Numbered from the stretch's first letter, positions 45,439-54,419 are shown. The stretch is DNA of 64,000 nucleotides from DATGSL01 sp964645585 (GCA_964645585.1 CAZYAN010000003.1:60380-124379), one strand, 5' to 3'. The notes: a model not told the origin generated them from the sequence alone. Translations and numbers: made by a program.

Positions 45439-46254
45439 ATGAACTCATTCATCAGGTCCACCGCACTGATCCTCCTCGGCGGGATGCTGACCCTAAGCGG
45501 ATGTTACACAGTGCCGGAAACCGGCCGCCGCGCTTTTATTGCCACTCCGCTGAGCCAGGAGGTCGCGCTCGGAGCGAGTGCCTTTCAGGAGATTAAACAG
45601 CAGGAACGGGTTTCAACGGATCCTGAGGCAATTGCGCGCGTCTCGGAAGTCGGACGCCGAATTGCGGCTGTCGCCGCCGACGACATGCCGGACCTCGAGT
45701 GGGAGTTTGTAGTTTTCGATGACGACGACACGATTAACGCATTCGCTCTTCCAGGAGGAAAAGTCGGGGTCTACACCGGCCTTCTCGACATCGCCGAAAC
45801 GGACGATCACTTGGCGGCGGTCATTGGCCACGAAATTGCCCACGTGACAGCCCGGCATGGCGGCGAACGGATGACCCGGGCCATCAGCCTCGCTGCCGCG
45901 GGTATCGGCCTCGGCATAGCGACGCGGGACTCCGAGCACCAAAACGCGATTATGATCGCCTACGGTCTCGGCTCAACGCTCGCCGTCGAGCTCCCGTTTT
46001 CGCGCCGCGCGGAAAAAGAAGCCGACGAAGTCGGCATTATGTATGCCGCCCGCGCGGGATTCGATCCGCGCAAAGCCGTCGATTTCTGGCAGCGGATGCA
46101 CGCTGTCGCTGAGGGCCGCCCGCAAGTTCCGACACTCCTTTCGACTCACCCGAGTGACCAGCAGCGCATTGCGCACCTGAAATCGCTGATGCCGGAAGCG
46201 ATGGAGGAATTTCGGCGAGCGACCGCGGGAGCGGATCAGCCGTCTCAGCCGTAG
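45439..46254 (+). CDS. M48-family metalloprotease lipoprotein
   Basis: Predicted outer-membrane or periplasmic lipoprotein (lipobox LTLSGC) with the HEIAH zinc motif in AAVIGHEIAHVTARHGGERM and the downstream EKEADEVG (third ligand Glu). About 271 residues. Related to BepA/LoiP-type proteases that maintain outer-membrane protein quality. GGKVGVYTGLL and LLSTHPSDQQRIAHL are family segments. The ATG at 45439 is preferred to a TTG two codons upstream. Confidence 0.9.
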   Translation: MNSFIRSTALILLGGMLTLSGCYTVPETGRRAFIATPLSQEVALGASAFQEIKQQERVSTDPEAIARVSEVGRRIAAVAADDMPDLEWEFVVFDDDDTINAFALPGGKVGVYTGLLDIAETDDHLAAVIGHEIAHVTARHGGERMTRAISLAAAGIGLGIATRDSEHQNAIMIAYGLGSTLAVELPFSRRAEKEADEVGIMYAARAGFDPRKAVDFWQRMHAVAEGRPQVPTLLSTHPSDQQRIAHLKSLMPEAMEEFRRATAGADQPSQP

Positions 46255-46309
46255 CCATCGCCCTTCACGGCGGAGGTATCGGACGATTTGCGGTCCGTCG
46301 CGAATCGTG

Positions 46310-46360
46310 CTACTCGTGCCTTCCCTGCTCTTGAGGAATTTTGCTCGGATTCTCCGTCAT
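46310..46360 (-). CDS. Possible 16-codon small open frame with consensus ribosome binding site
   Basis: On the minus strand AAAGGAGG (46373-46366) is followed 6 bases later by ATG (46360-46358) and a short frame MTENPSKIPQEQGRHE, ending in TAG. The ribosome site is the strongest in the neighbourhood, which argues for translation of something from this start. No homologue is recognised. It may be a leader peptide, a real small protein, or a remnant of a gene start. Confidence 0.3.
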   Translation of the reverse strand: MTENPSKIPQEQGRHE

Positions 46361-46457
46361 TGAGTCCTCCTTTAGCCGCGCAAAACCGGCAAAATCCTGA
46401 AAGGACACAAAAACAACGAGGGTTTTTCCTCTGATCGGGGTTTTACTTCGCCTAACC

Positions 46458-46802
46458 ATGCCAGCCACGAACGACAACGATAAGCTCGACCATCTGCTGA
46501 TGAAGTGGGAGTGTCCGCTTGCTCCCGACCCCAATCTTGAACGGGAGGTTTGGCGAAGGATCGCCGCGGATGAAGGACGCCGGTCGCACTTTGGAATCTT
46601 GTCCGGCTGGTTCGAACACACCTTCATCGGCCCGGCGGTCGCGGCCGGTTTTTTCCTCCTTGCCATGCTCGCCGGGATCGGGGCGGCCGAGTTCCGCCTT
46701 CAGCAGCGTCACGAAATTGCGAAAGTTCCATCCGCCGAACGCGCGTATTTTGAATCGATCAATCCTGTCGCGCTCGCTCGGCACATCCAGCACTCCGACT
46801 GA
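46458..46802 (+). CDS. Small single-pass membrane protein, possible anti-sigma factor
   Basis: 114 residues: a soluble N-terminal part (DKLDHLLMKWECPLAPDPNLEREVWRRI), one membrane segment (FIGPAVAAGFFLLAMLAGIGAAEF) and a short tail. This size and topology, and the genes around it (periplasmic CpxP/Spy-like protein, then an ECF sigma factor), suggest it restrains the sigma factor. No zinc-binding anti-sigma motif is visible. Its stop overlaps the next start (TGATG). Confidence 0.6.
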   Translation: MPATNDNDKLDHLLMKWECPLAPDPNLEREVWRRIAADEGRRSHFGILSGWFEHTFIGPAVAAGFFLLAMLAGIGAAEFRLQQRHEIAKVPSAERAYFESINPVALARHIQHSD

Positions 46803-47290
46803 TGAAGCGTTTGCTTGTCCTGCTTTTTGTCACGGCCGCCTCGGCAGTCGGCGCCTTCGCCGGATATTCCTTCTGGCAACAGTGTGCTCCGGAACCAGAT
46901 ATCAGGATCACGGGAGAGCTTGAATGGCTTCGGATGGAATTCGACCTCGACGCGGAGCAATTTGGCGAAGTCGAACGCCTCCACGCGGAGTACTGGCCGG
47001 TATGCGAGAACTTGTGCGCGAAAGTGATCGCTGCGCAAAATCGATTTCAGGAGGAGCTGCTGAAGTCCAACGAATACAGCGCCTCCGTAGAGGCTGAACT
47101 GGCAAATCTGATGCGCGTGAAGGAGGATTGCCACCGCGCCATGCTGCGCCACATCTACGAGGTAGCGGCGATCATGGAACCGGAAGCGCGCGCGCGTTAT
47201 TTAGCTGGCGCCGGGGCTCAAGTCATGGGCAGCGGACGTCCCCACGGGATTCTCGCGACTGACCCGGAATCGCTGGTATCCAGCCGCTGA
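46802..47290 (+). CDS. CpxP/Spy-like periplasmic protein
   Basis: 162 residues with an N-terminal signal or anchor (LLVLLFVTAASAVGAFAGYSF) and a helical domain of the periplasmic heavy-metal-resistance / CpxP type: LEWLRMEFDLDAEQFGEVERLHAEYWPVCENLC, LMRVKEDCHRAMLRHIYEVAAIMEPEARARYL. Cys residues at CENLC and DCHRAM are notable. In other bacteria such proteins act as chaperone-like sensors of envelope stress. Start shares one base with the previous stop; the sigma gene follows 18 bases after. Confidence 0.65.
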   Translation: MKRLLVLLFVTAASAVGAFAGYSFWQQCAPEPDIRITGELEWLRMEFDLDAEQFGEVERLHAEYWPVCENLCAKVIAAQNRFQEELLKSNEYSASVEAELANLMRVKEDCHRAMLRHIYEVAAIMEPEARARYLAGAGAQVMGSGRPHGILATDPESLVSSR

Positions 47291-47308
47291 TCACCCGAAC
47301 AGCCAAAA

Positions 47309-47968
47309 ATGCCCGAAACGAACCAAAGGGATATTGAGCTGATGGCCGAATTGTGCGCGGGCAGGGATCATGCCCTCTCCCTCCTGATTGCGCGATGGGA
47401 GCGCCCGCTTCTCGCCTTCACCTATCGATACACCCAAAACCAGACCGACGCCGTCGAAGTCACGCAGGAAACATTTGTCCGCGTCTATCAGCATCGCGAT
47501 CGTTTCCGGCGCGACGCTCGCTTTTCCACGTGGCTTTTCACCATCGCCGCCAACCTTTGCCGCAACCGGGCTCGCTGGCGAAAGCGTCATCCGACAACAC
47601 CGTTAGACGCCCCGGCAATCGACCGGGACGGAAGCGAGAGCCATGACAGAACTGACTGGATTGCCGACGAACGCGCGCAGCTGCCTTCCGATAAGCTGGC
47701 CAAGGAAGAAACCGTGCGTGCCGTTCGTGCGGCAATCGACGAGTTGCCCCACGATCTCAAGACCGCGCTGCTCCTTTTTCAATACGAAGGAATGTCCTAC
47801 CAGGAGATCGCCGCGGTCGTCGGCTGCTCGACAAAAGCGGTTGAAACGCGTCTCTATCGAGCTCGCAACCGCCTGAAGAAAACGCTTGCCCGCCACCTCC
47901 TCGACGATCTCCCTGACAGGACGGCCGCGATCAAATCGCCATTGACGAAAATCCTCCGTCGACAATGA
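47309..47968 (+). CDS. ECF-type RNA polymerase sigma factor
   Basis: 219 residues with sigma region 2 (LLIARWERPLLAFTYRYTQNQTDAVEVTQETFVRVYQ, then FSTWLFTIAANLCRNRARWRKR) and region 4 (ALLLFQYEGMSYQEIAAVVGCSTKAVETRLYRARNRLKK). The third gene of a unit with the small membrane protein and the CpxP-like protein, which probably form its stress-sensing pathway. The gene ends 38 bases inside the convergent SDR gene. Confidence 0.92.
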   Translation: MPETNQRDIELMAELCAGRDHALSLLIARWERPLLAFTYRYTQNQTDAVEVTQETFVRVYQHRDRFRRDARFSTWLFTIAANLCRNRARWRKRHPTTPLDAPAIDRDGSESHDRTDWIADERAQLPSDKLAKEETVRAVRAAIDELPHDLKTALLLFQYEGMSYQEIAAVVGCSTKAVETRLYRARNRLKKTLARHLLDDLPDRTAAIKSPLTKILRRQ

Positions 47969-48716
47969 TCTCGGCCCCCGTGATAAACGATCCCGCGCGT
48001 TCGGAGGCAAGCAGGAGGGTCGCCGCGATCAGCTCATCCGACTGACCAAACCGTTTCATCGGGGTGTGGCCCATGATGCTCGCCACCCGGTCCTCAGTGA
48101 GGAGCTTCTTGTTTTGTTCCGCCGGAAAGAATCCCGGAACGAGCGTGTTCACCCGAATGCCCATGGGCGCCCAATCTCTCGCGAGATTCTTGGACAGATT
48201 GTGAACAGCGGCTTTTGTCATCGAATAGGTGAAAACGCGCGACAGCGGCAGGACCGCGGCCATCGAACCGATATTAATGATCGATGCCGGTTTCCCACCT
48301 TCGATCAGGCGGCGGCCGAAAATTTGACACGCGAGAAAGACCGACCGGAGATTGACCTCGAAGATCCGTTCATATTCCTCGTCCGAAATATCGAGAAATG
48401 GCGTCGATCCGTTGACACCCGCTCCATTGATCAGCACATCAACGGTCCCATACCGTTCAAACAAAACATCCGCCAGCTCCTCAATATTCTCGCGGGTGGT
48501 AACGTCACTGCGGATGAAACTTCCCTTGCCTCCAGCCGACTCGATCGCCTCCAAGCGCGCCTTTGCCTTCTCCTCCGACCGCCCGATCAAGGCGACTTCG
48601 GCGCCGGCCGAAGCCAGACCGGCCGCCATCGCTCCGCATAACTCCCCCGTGCCGCCGATCACGGCAGCTACTTTTCCGTCGAGAGAGAAGAGTTTATCTA
48701 TGTATCCGTTTCTCAT
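47931..48716 (-). CDS. SDR-family oxidoreductase, possibly a mannonate/fructuronate-type reductase
   Basis: Classical short-chain dehydrogenase of about 261 residues. NAD(P) site AAVIGGTGELCGAMAAGLASAGA (G-x3-G-x type with T-G), the NGAGV segment, catalytic Ser in NIGSMAA and YSMTK (Y-x3-K). The closing ITGAEIIVDGGFSS is typical. The start RNGYIDKLFSLDGKVA resembles SDRs of uronate catabolism, and the neighbouring dehydratase and TRAP transporter would fit such a role, but the substrate is inference. The ATG at 48714-48716 lies inside the end of the upstream sterol-desaturase-like gene, giving an overlap of 23 bases. Confidence 0.85.
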   Translation of the reverse strand: MRNGYIDKLFSLDGKVAAVIGGTGELCGAMAAGLASAGAEVALIGRSEEKAKARLEAIESAGGKGSFIRSDVTTRENIEELADVLFERYGTVDVLINGAGVNGSTPFLDISDEEYERIFEVNLRSVFLACQIFGRRLIEGGKPASIINIGSMAAVLPLSRVFTYSMTKAAVHNLSKNLARDWAPMGIRVNTLVPGFFPAEQNKKLLTEDRVASIMGHTPMKRFGQSDELIAATLLLASERAGSFITGAEIIVDGGFSSMAI

Positions 48717-49593
48717 GAATTCGTCCGCTGGAATCGTGTTGAAAATTCTTTCCTCCGAATCTCGACACTCCCGTCTGGGCCGCAGCTCCAACTCCTCGTT
48801 GATTCGCCCCGTTTGGCGACCAGTCCCGACGTTTTGCCCGTTCGCGAACCTGACTCAATTCCTCTTCATATCGCGGATGGGTCGTTCCCATGACTATGTC
48901 CCAAAAGCGAAAGTAGATGGAGTAGTTTCCGCGGGAGTAGCGATGATGCATATCGTGATTGGTCGTTGTATTGAAAATATATTTTCCAACTCCCTTATAC
49001 ACCCACGCCGGCAGAATCTCGAAACCGAGATGGCCGAGTACATTGAACGTCGTCATCCAAAACAGCCAAACAAGCAGCGCAAGTGGATGAACCGGAAACG
49101 CGAACGCAAAGACAATGATCACCGCTGCCTGCACCGCCGCCTCAAGCGGCCCGAAAGCAAACGTCGCCCATGGAGATGGACTGTGTGAGCGATGATGGCA
49201 GGAATGAAACAGCTTGAATAGACGCCGGTGGTGCATCAAACGGTGTGTCCAGTAAAACCAGGTGTCATGAATGATAATCATTAACCCGATACTGACGGCA
49301 AACCAGGTCCACCCGTGCTCGCCTATATTCTTGTACAGTTGAGTATAAGGCCTGACCCACGGATTATAAATTACCCATGCGACCAGCGTAAAAATCAGCA
49401 GACTGCAAAGAGACCAAATGATTTCCCGGCGGTAATGACGCCATCCCGGAAATTTATCTTGAATTTTAAAACGGGAAAGCGGTCGCCGAAACAAGACATA
49501 GAAGATCAGAAACGCCAAACCCGAAAAGAGAAGGTAGCGTACAAGCTGTGTCCCGTACGCCGCATAGACAAAGCTAATAAAGCGATCCAGCAT
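48694..49593 (-). CDS. Sterol desaturase / fatty acid hydroxylase-family membrane protein
   Basis: Membrane di-iron enzyme of about 299 residues. The three His boxes are present: HDTWFYWTHRLMHH, HSCHHRSH and NHDMHH. Four or more hydrophobic segments surround them. Family members hydroxylate or desaturate sterols, carotenoids or fatty acids. The C-terminal 40 residues (after ERAKRRDWSPNG) are not typical of the family and run into the SDR gene, so the end may be extended by an unusual stop position. It starts 14 bases after the upstream glycosidase-like gene, the second gene of a three-gene unit. Confidence 0.83.
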   Translation of the reverse strand: MLDRFISFVYAAYGTQLVRYLLFSGLAFLIFYVLFRRPLSRFKIQDKFPGWRHYRREIIWSLCSLLIFTLVAWVIYNPWVRPYTQLYKNIGEHGWTWFAVSIGLMIIIHDTWFYWTHRLMHHRRLFKLFHSCHHRSHSPSPWATFAFGPLEAAVQAAVIIVFAFAFPVHPLALLVWLFWMTTFNVLGHLGFEILPAWVYKGVGKYIFNTTTNHDMHHRYSRGNYSIYFRFWDIVMGTTHPRYEEELSQVRERAKRRDWSPNGANQRGVGAAAQTGVSRFGGKNFQHDSSGRIHEKRIHR

Positions 49594-49607
49594 CCGTATC
49601 TCTCCAG

Positions 49608-52600
49608 TCAGCGCAAGACCGTCACTCGCCCTGCACTTGCTGTCGCCCTGCCCGCTCGAAACACGTAGTCACCTGGCTCATCCAGCTGAAACACAGCTTC
49701 CCCAAAACTGGAAGTCCGCCCCACCCTCACTCGTTCCCCTTCACGCACAACCTCGATCTCCACCCCCGCGGCCGGGCCCGGGGGTTCATTGTCGTCCAGT
49801 GCAACCACACGAAAAGCCTCACCCGCACCGACGGTTTTTGGAAGGCGAAGCGTCACGTCTCCCGTGTACCTTTCAGTAACCGGTGACAATTCACTTTCCC
49901 ACTCCCCTTCGATGGGCGGCATCCCTTCCCGAAACGACGAAGCATCCTTCGCGTACCGCCAGTAACGGTAAAGAAAATCCGAAGCTGCCCGCTGAACTCC
50001 CTCCGCGTCTCCACCGGTCACAAGCAGCCAGGTTCGCTCTTCAAAAACGGGATTCGGCAGAGTAATAATTGCGCCTTCGTTCACCGAAAAAGTATCGATC
50101 ATGTCCCTTACATCTGTATCCAACCGCGAAAAGAGCGGATTGGAATCCGGTGTCCCGACAAGAATCAAATCAGACGACAGTGCGGTTGCCTCGGCTCGTT
50201 CATAGTCGAGTCGGAGAAGCTCGCTGCCCGTTGCACTCCGTAAACTCTGGTACAGATAATACGTCCAGTTGATCTCCAAGGCGGGAGCGTCTTTCCCAAA
50301 AACAACATAACGAAAGCGCGATAGATCGACATCAGCCAAAGCCGAAAGCCCCCCGTGATAGGTCACCCCGTTCAGAACCGGGCGATCGAGTTCGAGCCGC
50401 GGCCGCGCCGCGTGCCGCGCCGTAACCCAGCCGTAATGAACTTCACCGTTATACTCCAGCCGCTCGAAGATCGCATAGGCTCCCGGCATCAGGTCTTCCC
50501 GCACCCGGGCCCGGCGGTTCAATACACGAACTTCTCCAGGCTCCAGTGCAAAAACGCTGGTATCATCGCCGTCGAAGGAAGCGAGTGCTCCCGAAAGCTC
50601 GGCGTGTGCGAGGATTCCCAGCGTTTCCTTCGTCAGGTTTCTCACGCTCACGGAATACTCGATCTCAGCTCCCGGTGTGAGATCAAACGGCTCAATGGTC
50701 ACTTCCACCTGATTCAGACGATTGCTTGCAGCCCCGAACTCGCGAATCAGATCGCGATAGGCACCCGCTTGAGGCTTAGGACTTCGGTCGACTCGGAGCA
50801 GCTCGTAGTGCCGCAAAGCTCCGCGGGTTCGCGGCGGAACCGTGAACGTCTCCTGGAATTGAAATTGGAGCAGAAGCGGAATGTTCTGTTGCGTGAGGAG
50901 ATTCCGCGAAATCTCAGCAAAGTGCGCCGCCTGGTATTCTTCGGCTTCCCGCGTAATCATGCGCCAATTGAACTCGGAATTTAACGGCATCCGTCCTGTC
51001 CGTGTCGCATAACCACCAAGCGATACGGCAATGTCTCGGAAATATCCCGCGGCTTCGCCCCGGTCGACATAAGCATGCTGCCCAACTGCATCGCTTTCCA
51101 CACCTTCATCGAGAAGCGCCTCGTACAAAGAATAAAACTGCGGACCGCCTGTCAGAAACACCGGGGCATCAGGCCGCTGGCGACGGATTCGCTCGCGTAC
51201 TTCACGCCAGTAGTCGAAACGATCCTCGTGTGCGCCAGGAATAATCAGCACTTCGTTCTGCATCTCAAAGTACCGAATCGTGTCGCCAAAGTGTTCCGCG
51301 ACACGCTCGGCATCCGCGGGACTTAAGGAGAAATCGAGAAAGATCCCAAGCCCGGTCTCACGCGCGGCTTCAACCATGAACCGAAGATATTCCCACATCC
51401 ATTCGTCCTCGTCCGAACCTAGGTGGTCTTTCCGAAAATCCGGCGCATCGAAATGATGGATACGAATCCATTCCAGCCCAAGAGCGTTTGCGATCCGGAA
51501 ATCGCGCCGAATGTCATCCTTGAAAAATTGCCAGTGGGCGAACATCGGCCAAAAACGATCGACAGGACGAAATCGGCCGCTCAACCCGGCACTCCGCCAA
51601 TGATCGAAATTTTCCCCAAAGGTCGAGTGCGGAAAATAGCTCGTTCCAAAACTTGCACTCTCCACGCCAAAGTGAATCGAGATCGTCCCAGGTTCCTCCT
51701 CATGAACCGCGCGGTAACCGGCATACCCGATGAACGCGTCGTCAATCTCGTCATGGCTACGCGCGGCCGGAGGCAACAGCCGATGCTCCAGCGTGAGCGT
51801 TTCGCCCGGCGCCGGTATAAGTAAATCGCGGGGAATGTAACTTTTCAGTTCGCGATTCTCACGGGAAATCTCGCTCAACAGAACCCACTTGTCGCTCGTC
51901 CCAACCAGGTACTCGTTCACAAAAAAGTCGTTCGCGTTGCGAATCGCCCCATCGATCTTCCGTGTCAGATTCGGGATAAACCGGGCGAACATCGCGCGGT
52001 TCCAGCCTTCCTCCTCAGACCCGATCGCGAGCCAGCTCACGTCCCGGCCCCATGCATGAGAGCGCACCGTGCGAGGCGGCGAGGATTGCCCGGGCGCCAC
52101 CGGAACGCGCTCTCCTTTCCAGCGCGTCCAGGCATCCTCCCCAGGCACTGCCGCCAGTTCTTTCGCAATCGCGAAGTAGCCGCGCTTCTCAATCGTCTCG
52201 AGCGTTGTGACCGTCAGTGCTGTATCCACAATGCCAGACGAGCGAACCTGGTAGACAACATCAAGGCGGTACCGATTCCCAACACCTCCCTCGCCGCGAT
52301 AGTGCAATTCCAGCGCTTCCGGCGAACTCCGCCTCACAGTCTCGCGAAAGTTAATCCGGGCACGTCCGTCACCTTCCAGCGCTTCGCGAATGTGCCGATC
52401 ACGGTTTCTCACAAAGGTGCCGCTGATTCTGCTTCTTGGGATTTCGACAATCGACAAATCAAAGAGCGGCACTCTCCCGGCCGGGGTATCAAATACAGCC
52501 GGCAAGCCGCTCGCATAATGCCCCTTCACTGCAGCGACCGGAGTCGGATTGGACGGCACCGCAACGGGCTGCACCGTGAACGCTGCCTCCTCGCCCGGCT

Positions 52601-52946
52601 CCAGGGCGATTTCCATCCATCCCCAGTTCGTCCCGCCGCGTTCGCTCTGATGGAGAATTCGCGGAGTATTCGAATTGTATCCGCTCTTTTTATACGCGGC
52701 GACGGCTTGATTCGCCATTTCGTCTTCCAGCGGGATTTGAATCCACTCCCGGATTGAGAAATGGTAACGGTTACGGATCTGGAATGCCTTCGCCGCGCCG
52801 GCGTCTTCCAATCTCACGTACTCGGGAAGGTCCGGAAAAGCGCGTGATTCCGCACACATGCCCGCGCCCGGAACCACGCCAGCCGCTACCGGAAGAACGG
52901 CGAAATAAAGCCAGTTCTTGAATCTGTGTTTTCTAACGTTTCCCAT
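49608..52946 (-). CDS. Large secreted protein with GH-A-like catalytic barrel, family not recognised
   Basis: About 1112 residues with a signal peptide (NWLYFAVLPVAAGVVPGAGMCAES). N-terminal beta-rich domains are followed by a TIM-barrel-like region from about residue 450 to 750. Glu565 in RYFEMQNEV (candidate acid/base) and Glu658 in MPLNSEFNW (candidate nucleophile) are 93 residues apart, as in clan GH-A glycosidases. C-terminal beta domains include SVSVRNLTKETLGILAH, TWLLVTGGDAEGVQRAASDF, and a final carboxypeptidase-regulatory-like fold (GRTSSFGEAVFQLDEPGDYVF). No CAZy family could be assigned by eye. First gene of the unit with the hydroxylase and SDR, behind a candidate operator at 53065-53080. 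A longer start at 53054 exists. Confidence 0.65.
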   Translation of the reverse strand: MGNVRKHRFKNWLYFAVLPVAAGVVPGAGMCAESRAFPDLPEYVRLEDAGAAKAFQIRNRYHFSIREWIQIPLEDEMANQAVAAYKKSGYNSNTPRILHQSERGGTNWGWMEIALEPGEEAAFTVQPVAVPSNPTPVAAVKGHYASGLPAVFDTPAGRVPLFDLSIVEIPRSRISGTFVRNRDRHIREALEGDGRARINFRETVRRSSPEALELHYRGEGGVGNRYRLDVVYQVRSSGIVDTALTVTTLETIEKRGYFAIAKELAAVPGEDAWTRWKGERVPVAPGQSSPPRTVRSHAWGRDVSWLAIGSEEEGWNRAMFARFIPNLTRKIDGAIRNANDFFVNEYLVGTSDKWVLLSEISRENRELKSYIPRDLLIPAPGETLTLEHRLLPPAARSHDEIDDAFIGYAGYRAVHEEEPGTISIHFGVESASFGTSYFPHSTFGENFDHWRSAGLSGRFRPVDRFWPMFAHWQFFKDDIRRDFRIANALGLEWIRIHHFDAPDFRKDHLGSDEDEWMWEYLRFMVEAARETGLGIFLDFSLSPADAERVAEHFGDTIRYFEMQNEVLIIPGAHEDRFDYWREVRERIRRQRPDAPVFLTGGPQFYSLYEALLDEGVESDAVGQHAYVDRGEAAGYFRDIAVSLGGYATRTGRMPLNSEFNWRMITREAEEYQAAHFAEISRNLLTQQNIPLLLQFQFQETFTVPPRTRGALRHYELLRVDRSPKPQAGAYRDLIREFGAASNRLNQVEVTIEPFDLTPGAEIEYSVSVRNLTKETLGILAHAELSGALASFDGDDTSVFALEPGEVRVLNRRARVREDLMPGAYAIFERLEYNGEVHYGWVTARHAARPRLELDRPVLNGVTYHGGLSALADVDLSRFRYVVFGKDAPALEINWTYYLYQSLRSATGSELLRLDYERAEATALSSDLILVGTPDSNPLFSRLDTDVRDMIDTFSVNEGAIITLPNPVFEERTWLLVTGGDAEGVQRAASDFLYRYWRYAKDASSFREGMPPIEGEWESELSPVTERYTGDVTLRLPKTVGAGEAFRVVALDDNEPPGPAAGVEIEVVREGERVRVGRTSSFGEAVFQLDEPGDYVFRAGRATASAGRVTVLR

Positions 52947-53064
52947 AATCGCGCTGCAGCGGACTTCTTTGCGCGGACCCGCCGCCCGGCTTCCTGAGCT
53001 TCTCTGTCCCTCCCGGGATTCTCCGACTGTTCGCCATACGTGCGCTCGCCGCAATGACCGGTTC

Positions 53065-53080
53065 GGTCAAATTGTTGACC
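53065..53080. promoter_or_regulatory. Candidate LacI-family operator, site A
   Basis: GGTCAAATTGTTGACC: GGTCAA and TTGACC are perfect inverted arms around ATTG. Core GTCA-N6-TGAC, shared with sites at 60482-60497 and 62802-62817. It is about 120 bases upstream of the 1112-residue secreted protein gene. A second palindrome, TGACCG-GTT-CGGTCA (53055-53069), overlaps it and offers an extra half site. Confidence 0.7.
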
Positions 53081-53092
53081 CGCGCCTTCCGA

Positions 53093-54349
53093 TCACCAGG
53101 TCTTCGGTGCGCATTCGAGTCCGGGATTCGCCCATCGGCCGTTCGGCACAAGTGGAAACCATTCCGGCCGGCCGGGATCCCGGTCATACGGGTATCCGCC
53201 AAGCTCCCGGTAGAGTTCGGCATAATGCGCGAGCTTGTCCCGGTCGAGCCGCACACCAAGGCCCGGGCCGCTAGGAACCGCTATCGAGCCATCGGTATAC
53301 GGGAGCGGTCCGCCCTCGATGATATCGTCGGTGAGGTGATGATAATGCGCGTCCGCGGCAAAGGTGAGGTTGGAAACGACGCCGCCCAGATGCAGCATCG
53401 TCGCGAGCTGAATTCCGAGTTCACCGCTGGAATGCACCGCTACGCCCAGTTGAAATGTTTCACATACGCCCGCCGCTTTGACGCAGGGACGAATGCCGCC
53501 CCAAAACGTGGTGTCGAGCAAGATAACATCAACCGGCGGGCGCCCGGTGGCACCGCTCCGCAAGATATTTTGCGCCAGTTGCTCAAAATTGACGACGACC
53601 GTGTTCGTTGCGAGCGGCACGCGAATCAGACTGCGCACCCGTTCCATCGCGCTCAACCCGAACGACGGGTCCTCCAAATAGTCGTTGTTCAGGCCCTCGA
53701 TCGCCTGCCCGAACCGAACGCCTTCCTCGACGCTCAGCGCGCCGTTCGGATCGTAACGAAGGCGGTCTTCCGGGAACGCCTCCGCCAGCGCCCGGTAGCA
53801 ATCGAGTTCGTAATCCGGGGGAAAAACGCCGCCTTTGAGCTTGTGAACCGAAAACCCGTGCGTCTTCCGCAGACGCCGCGCCTCCTCGACCAGTTGCTCG
53901 ATAGTCCGAACTTCACCCGAACCGTCCTCAGCCGGGTATCGAAAAAATAGATACGAGGCAAACGGAACCCGCTCCCGGACCGGTCCGCCCAAAAGATGGG
54001 AGACCGGCACCCCCAGGTGCTGTCCAATGATATCGAGACAGGCGAACTCGATCGCCGCGTGGAGCTGCGTGCGGTTGTTATACAGGCTGGCCGTCGGATT
54101 GCAGATGCGGAACCGCAATTCCTCCAGCCGAAAAGGGTCCCAGCCGATCAAGTACTCCCGCAATCCCCGGAAGGCGGCTTCCGCTGATTCCCCCCCGCCC
54201 CCCATTTCACCAAGCCCGATCAGGCCGGTGTCGGTTTCAACTTCAACAATGGTTCGCACAAAGCGGCCCCAATGGCAGCCGTTGGCATGGCGCAACGGCG
54301 CGCGCAGAGGCACGGTGACGGTTGTGCTGCGAATATCCGTAATTTTCAT
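53093..54349 (-). CDS. Enolase-superfamily dehydratase, glucarate dehydratase-like
   Basis: About 418 residues. Catalytic bases Lys170 and Lys172 in VHKLKGG (K-x-K), metal ligands Asp200 (RYDPNG), Glu in YLEDPS and a later acidic residue, and the His in VAVHSSGELGIQLA as the other base. The subgroup with ATNTVVVNF resembles glucarate dehydratases, which remove water from D-glucarate or similar aldarates. Last gene of the unit with the TRAP transporter, so the transported acid is probably its substrate or precursor. The ATG at 54347-54349 begins MKITDIRSTTVTV. Confidence 0.82.
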   Translation of the reverse strand: MKITDIRSTTVTVPLRAPLRHANGCHWGRFVRTIVEVETDTGLIGLGEMGGGGESAEAAFRGLREYLIGWDPFRLEELRFRICNPTASLYNNRTQLHAAIEFACLDIIGQHLGVPVSHLLGGPVRERVPFASYLFFRYPAEDGSGEVRTIEQLVEEARRLRKTHGFSVHKLKGGVFPPDYELDCYRALAEAFPEDRLRYDPNGALSVEEGVRFGQAIEGLNNDYLEDPSFGLSAMERVRSLIRVPLATNTVVVNFEQLAQNILRSGATGRPPVDVILLDTTFWGGIRPCVKAAGVCETFQLGVAVHSSGELGIQLATMLHLGGVVSNLTFAADAHYHHLTDDIIEGGPLPYTDGSIAVPSGPGLGVRLDRDKLAHYAELYRELGGYPYDRDPGRPEWFPLVPNGRWANPGLECAPKTW

Positions 54350-54419
54350 AAAGGCAGATGTCCGAATTTTGAATCCGTCCAAAATATTTTTCTCGCCGGG
54401 GATCCGCGCCTCCCTTCGC

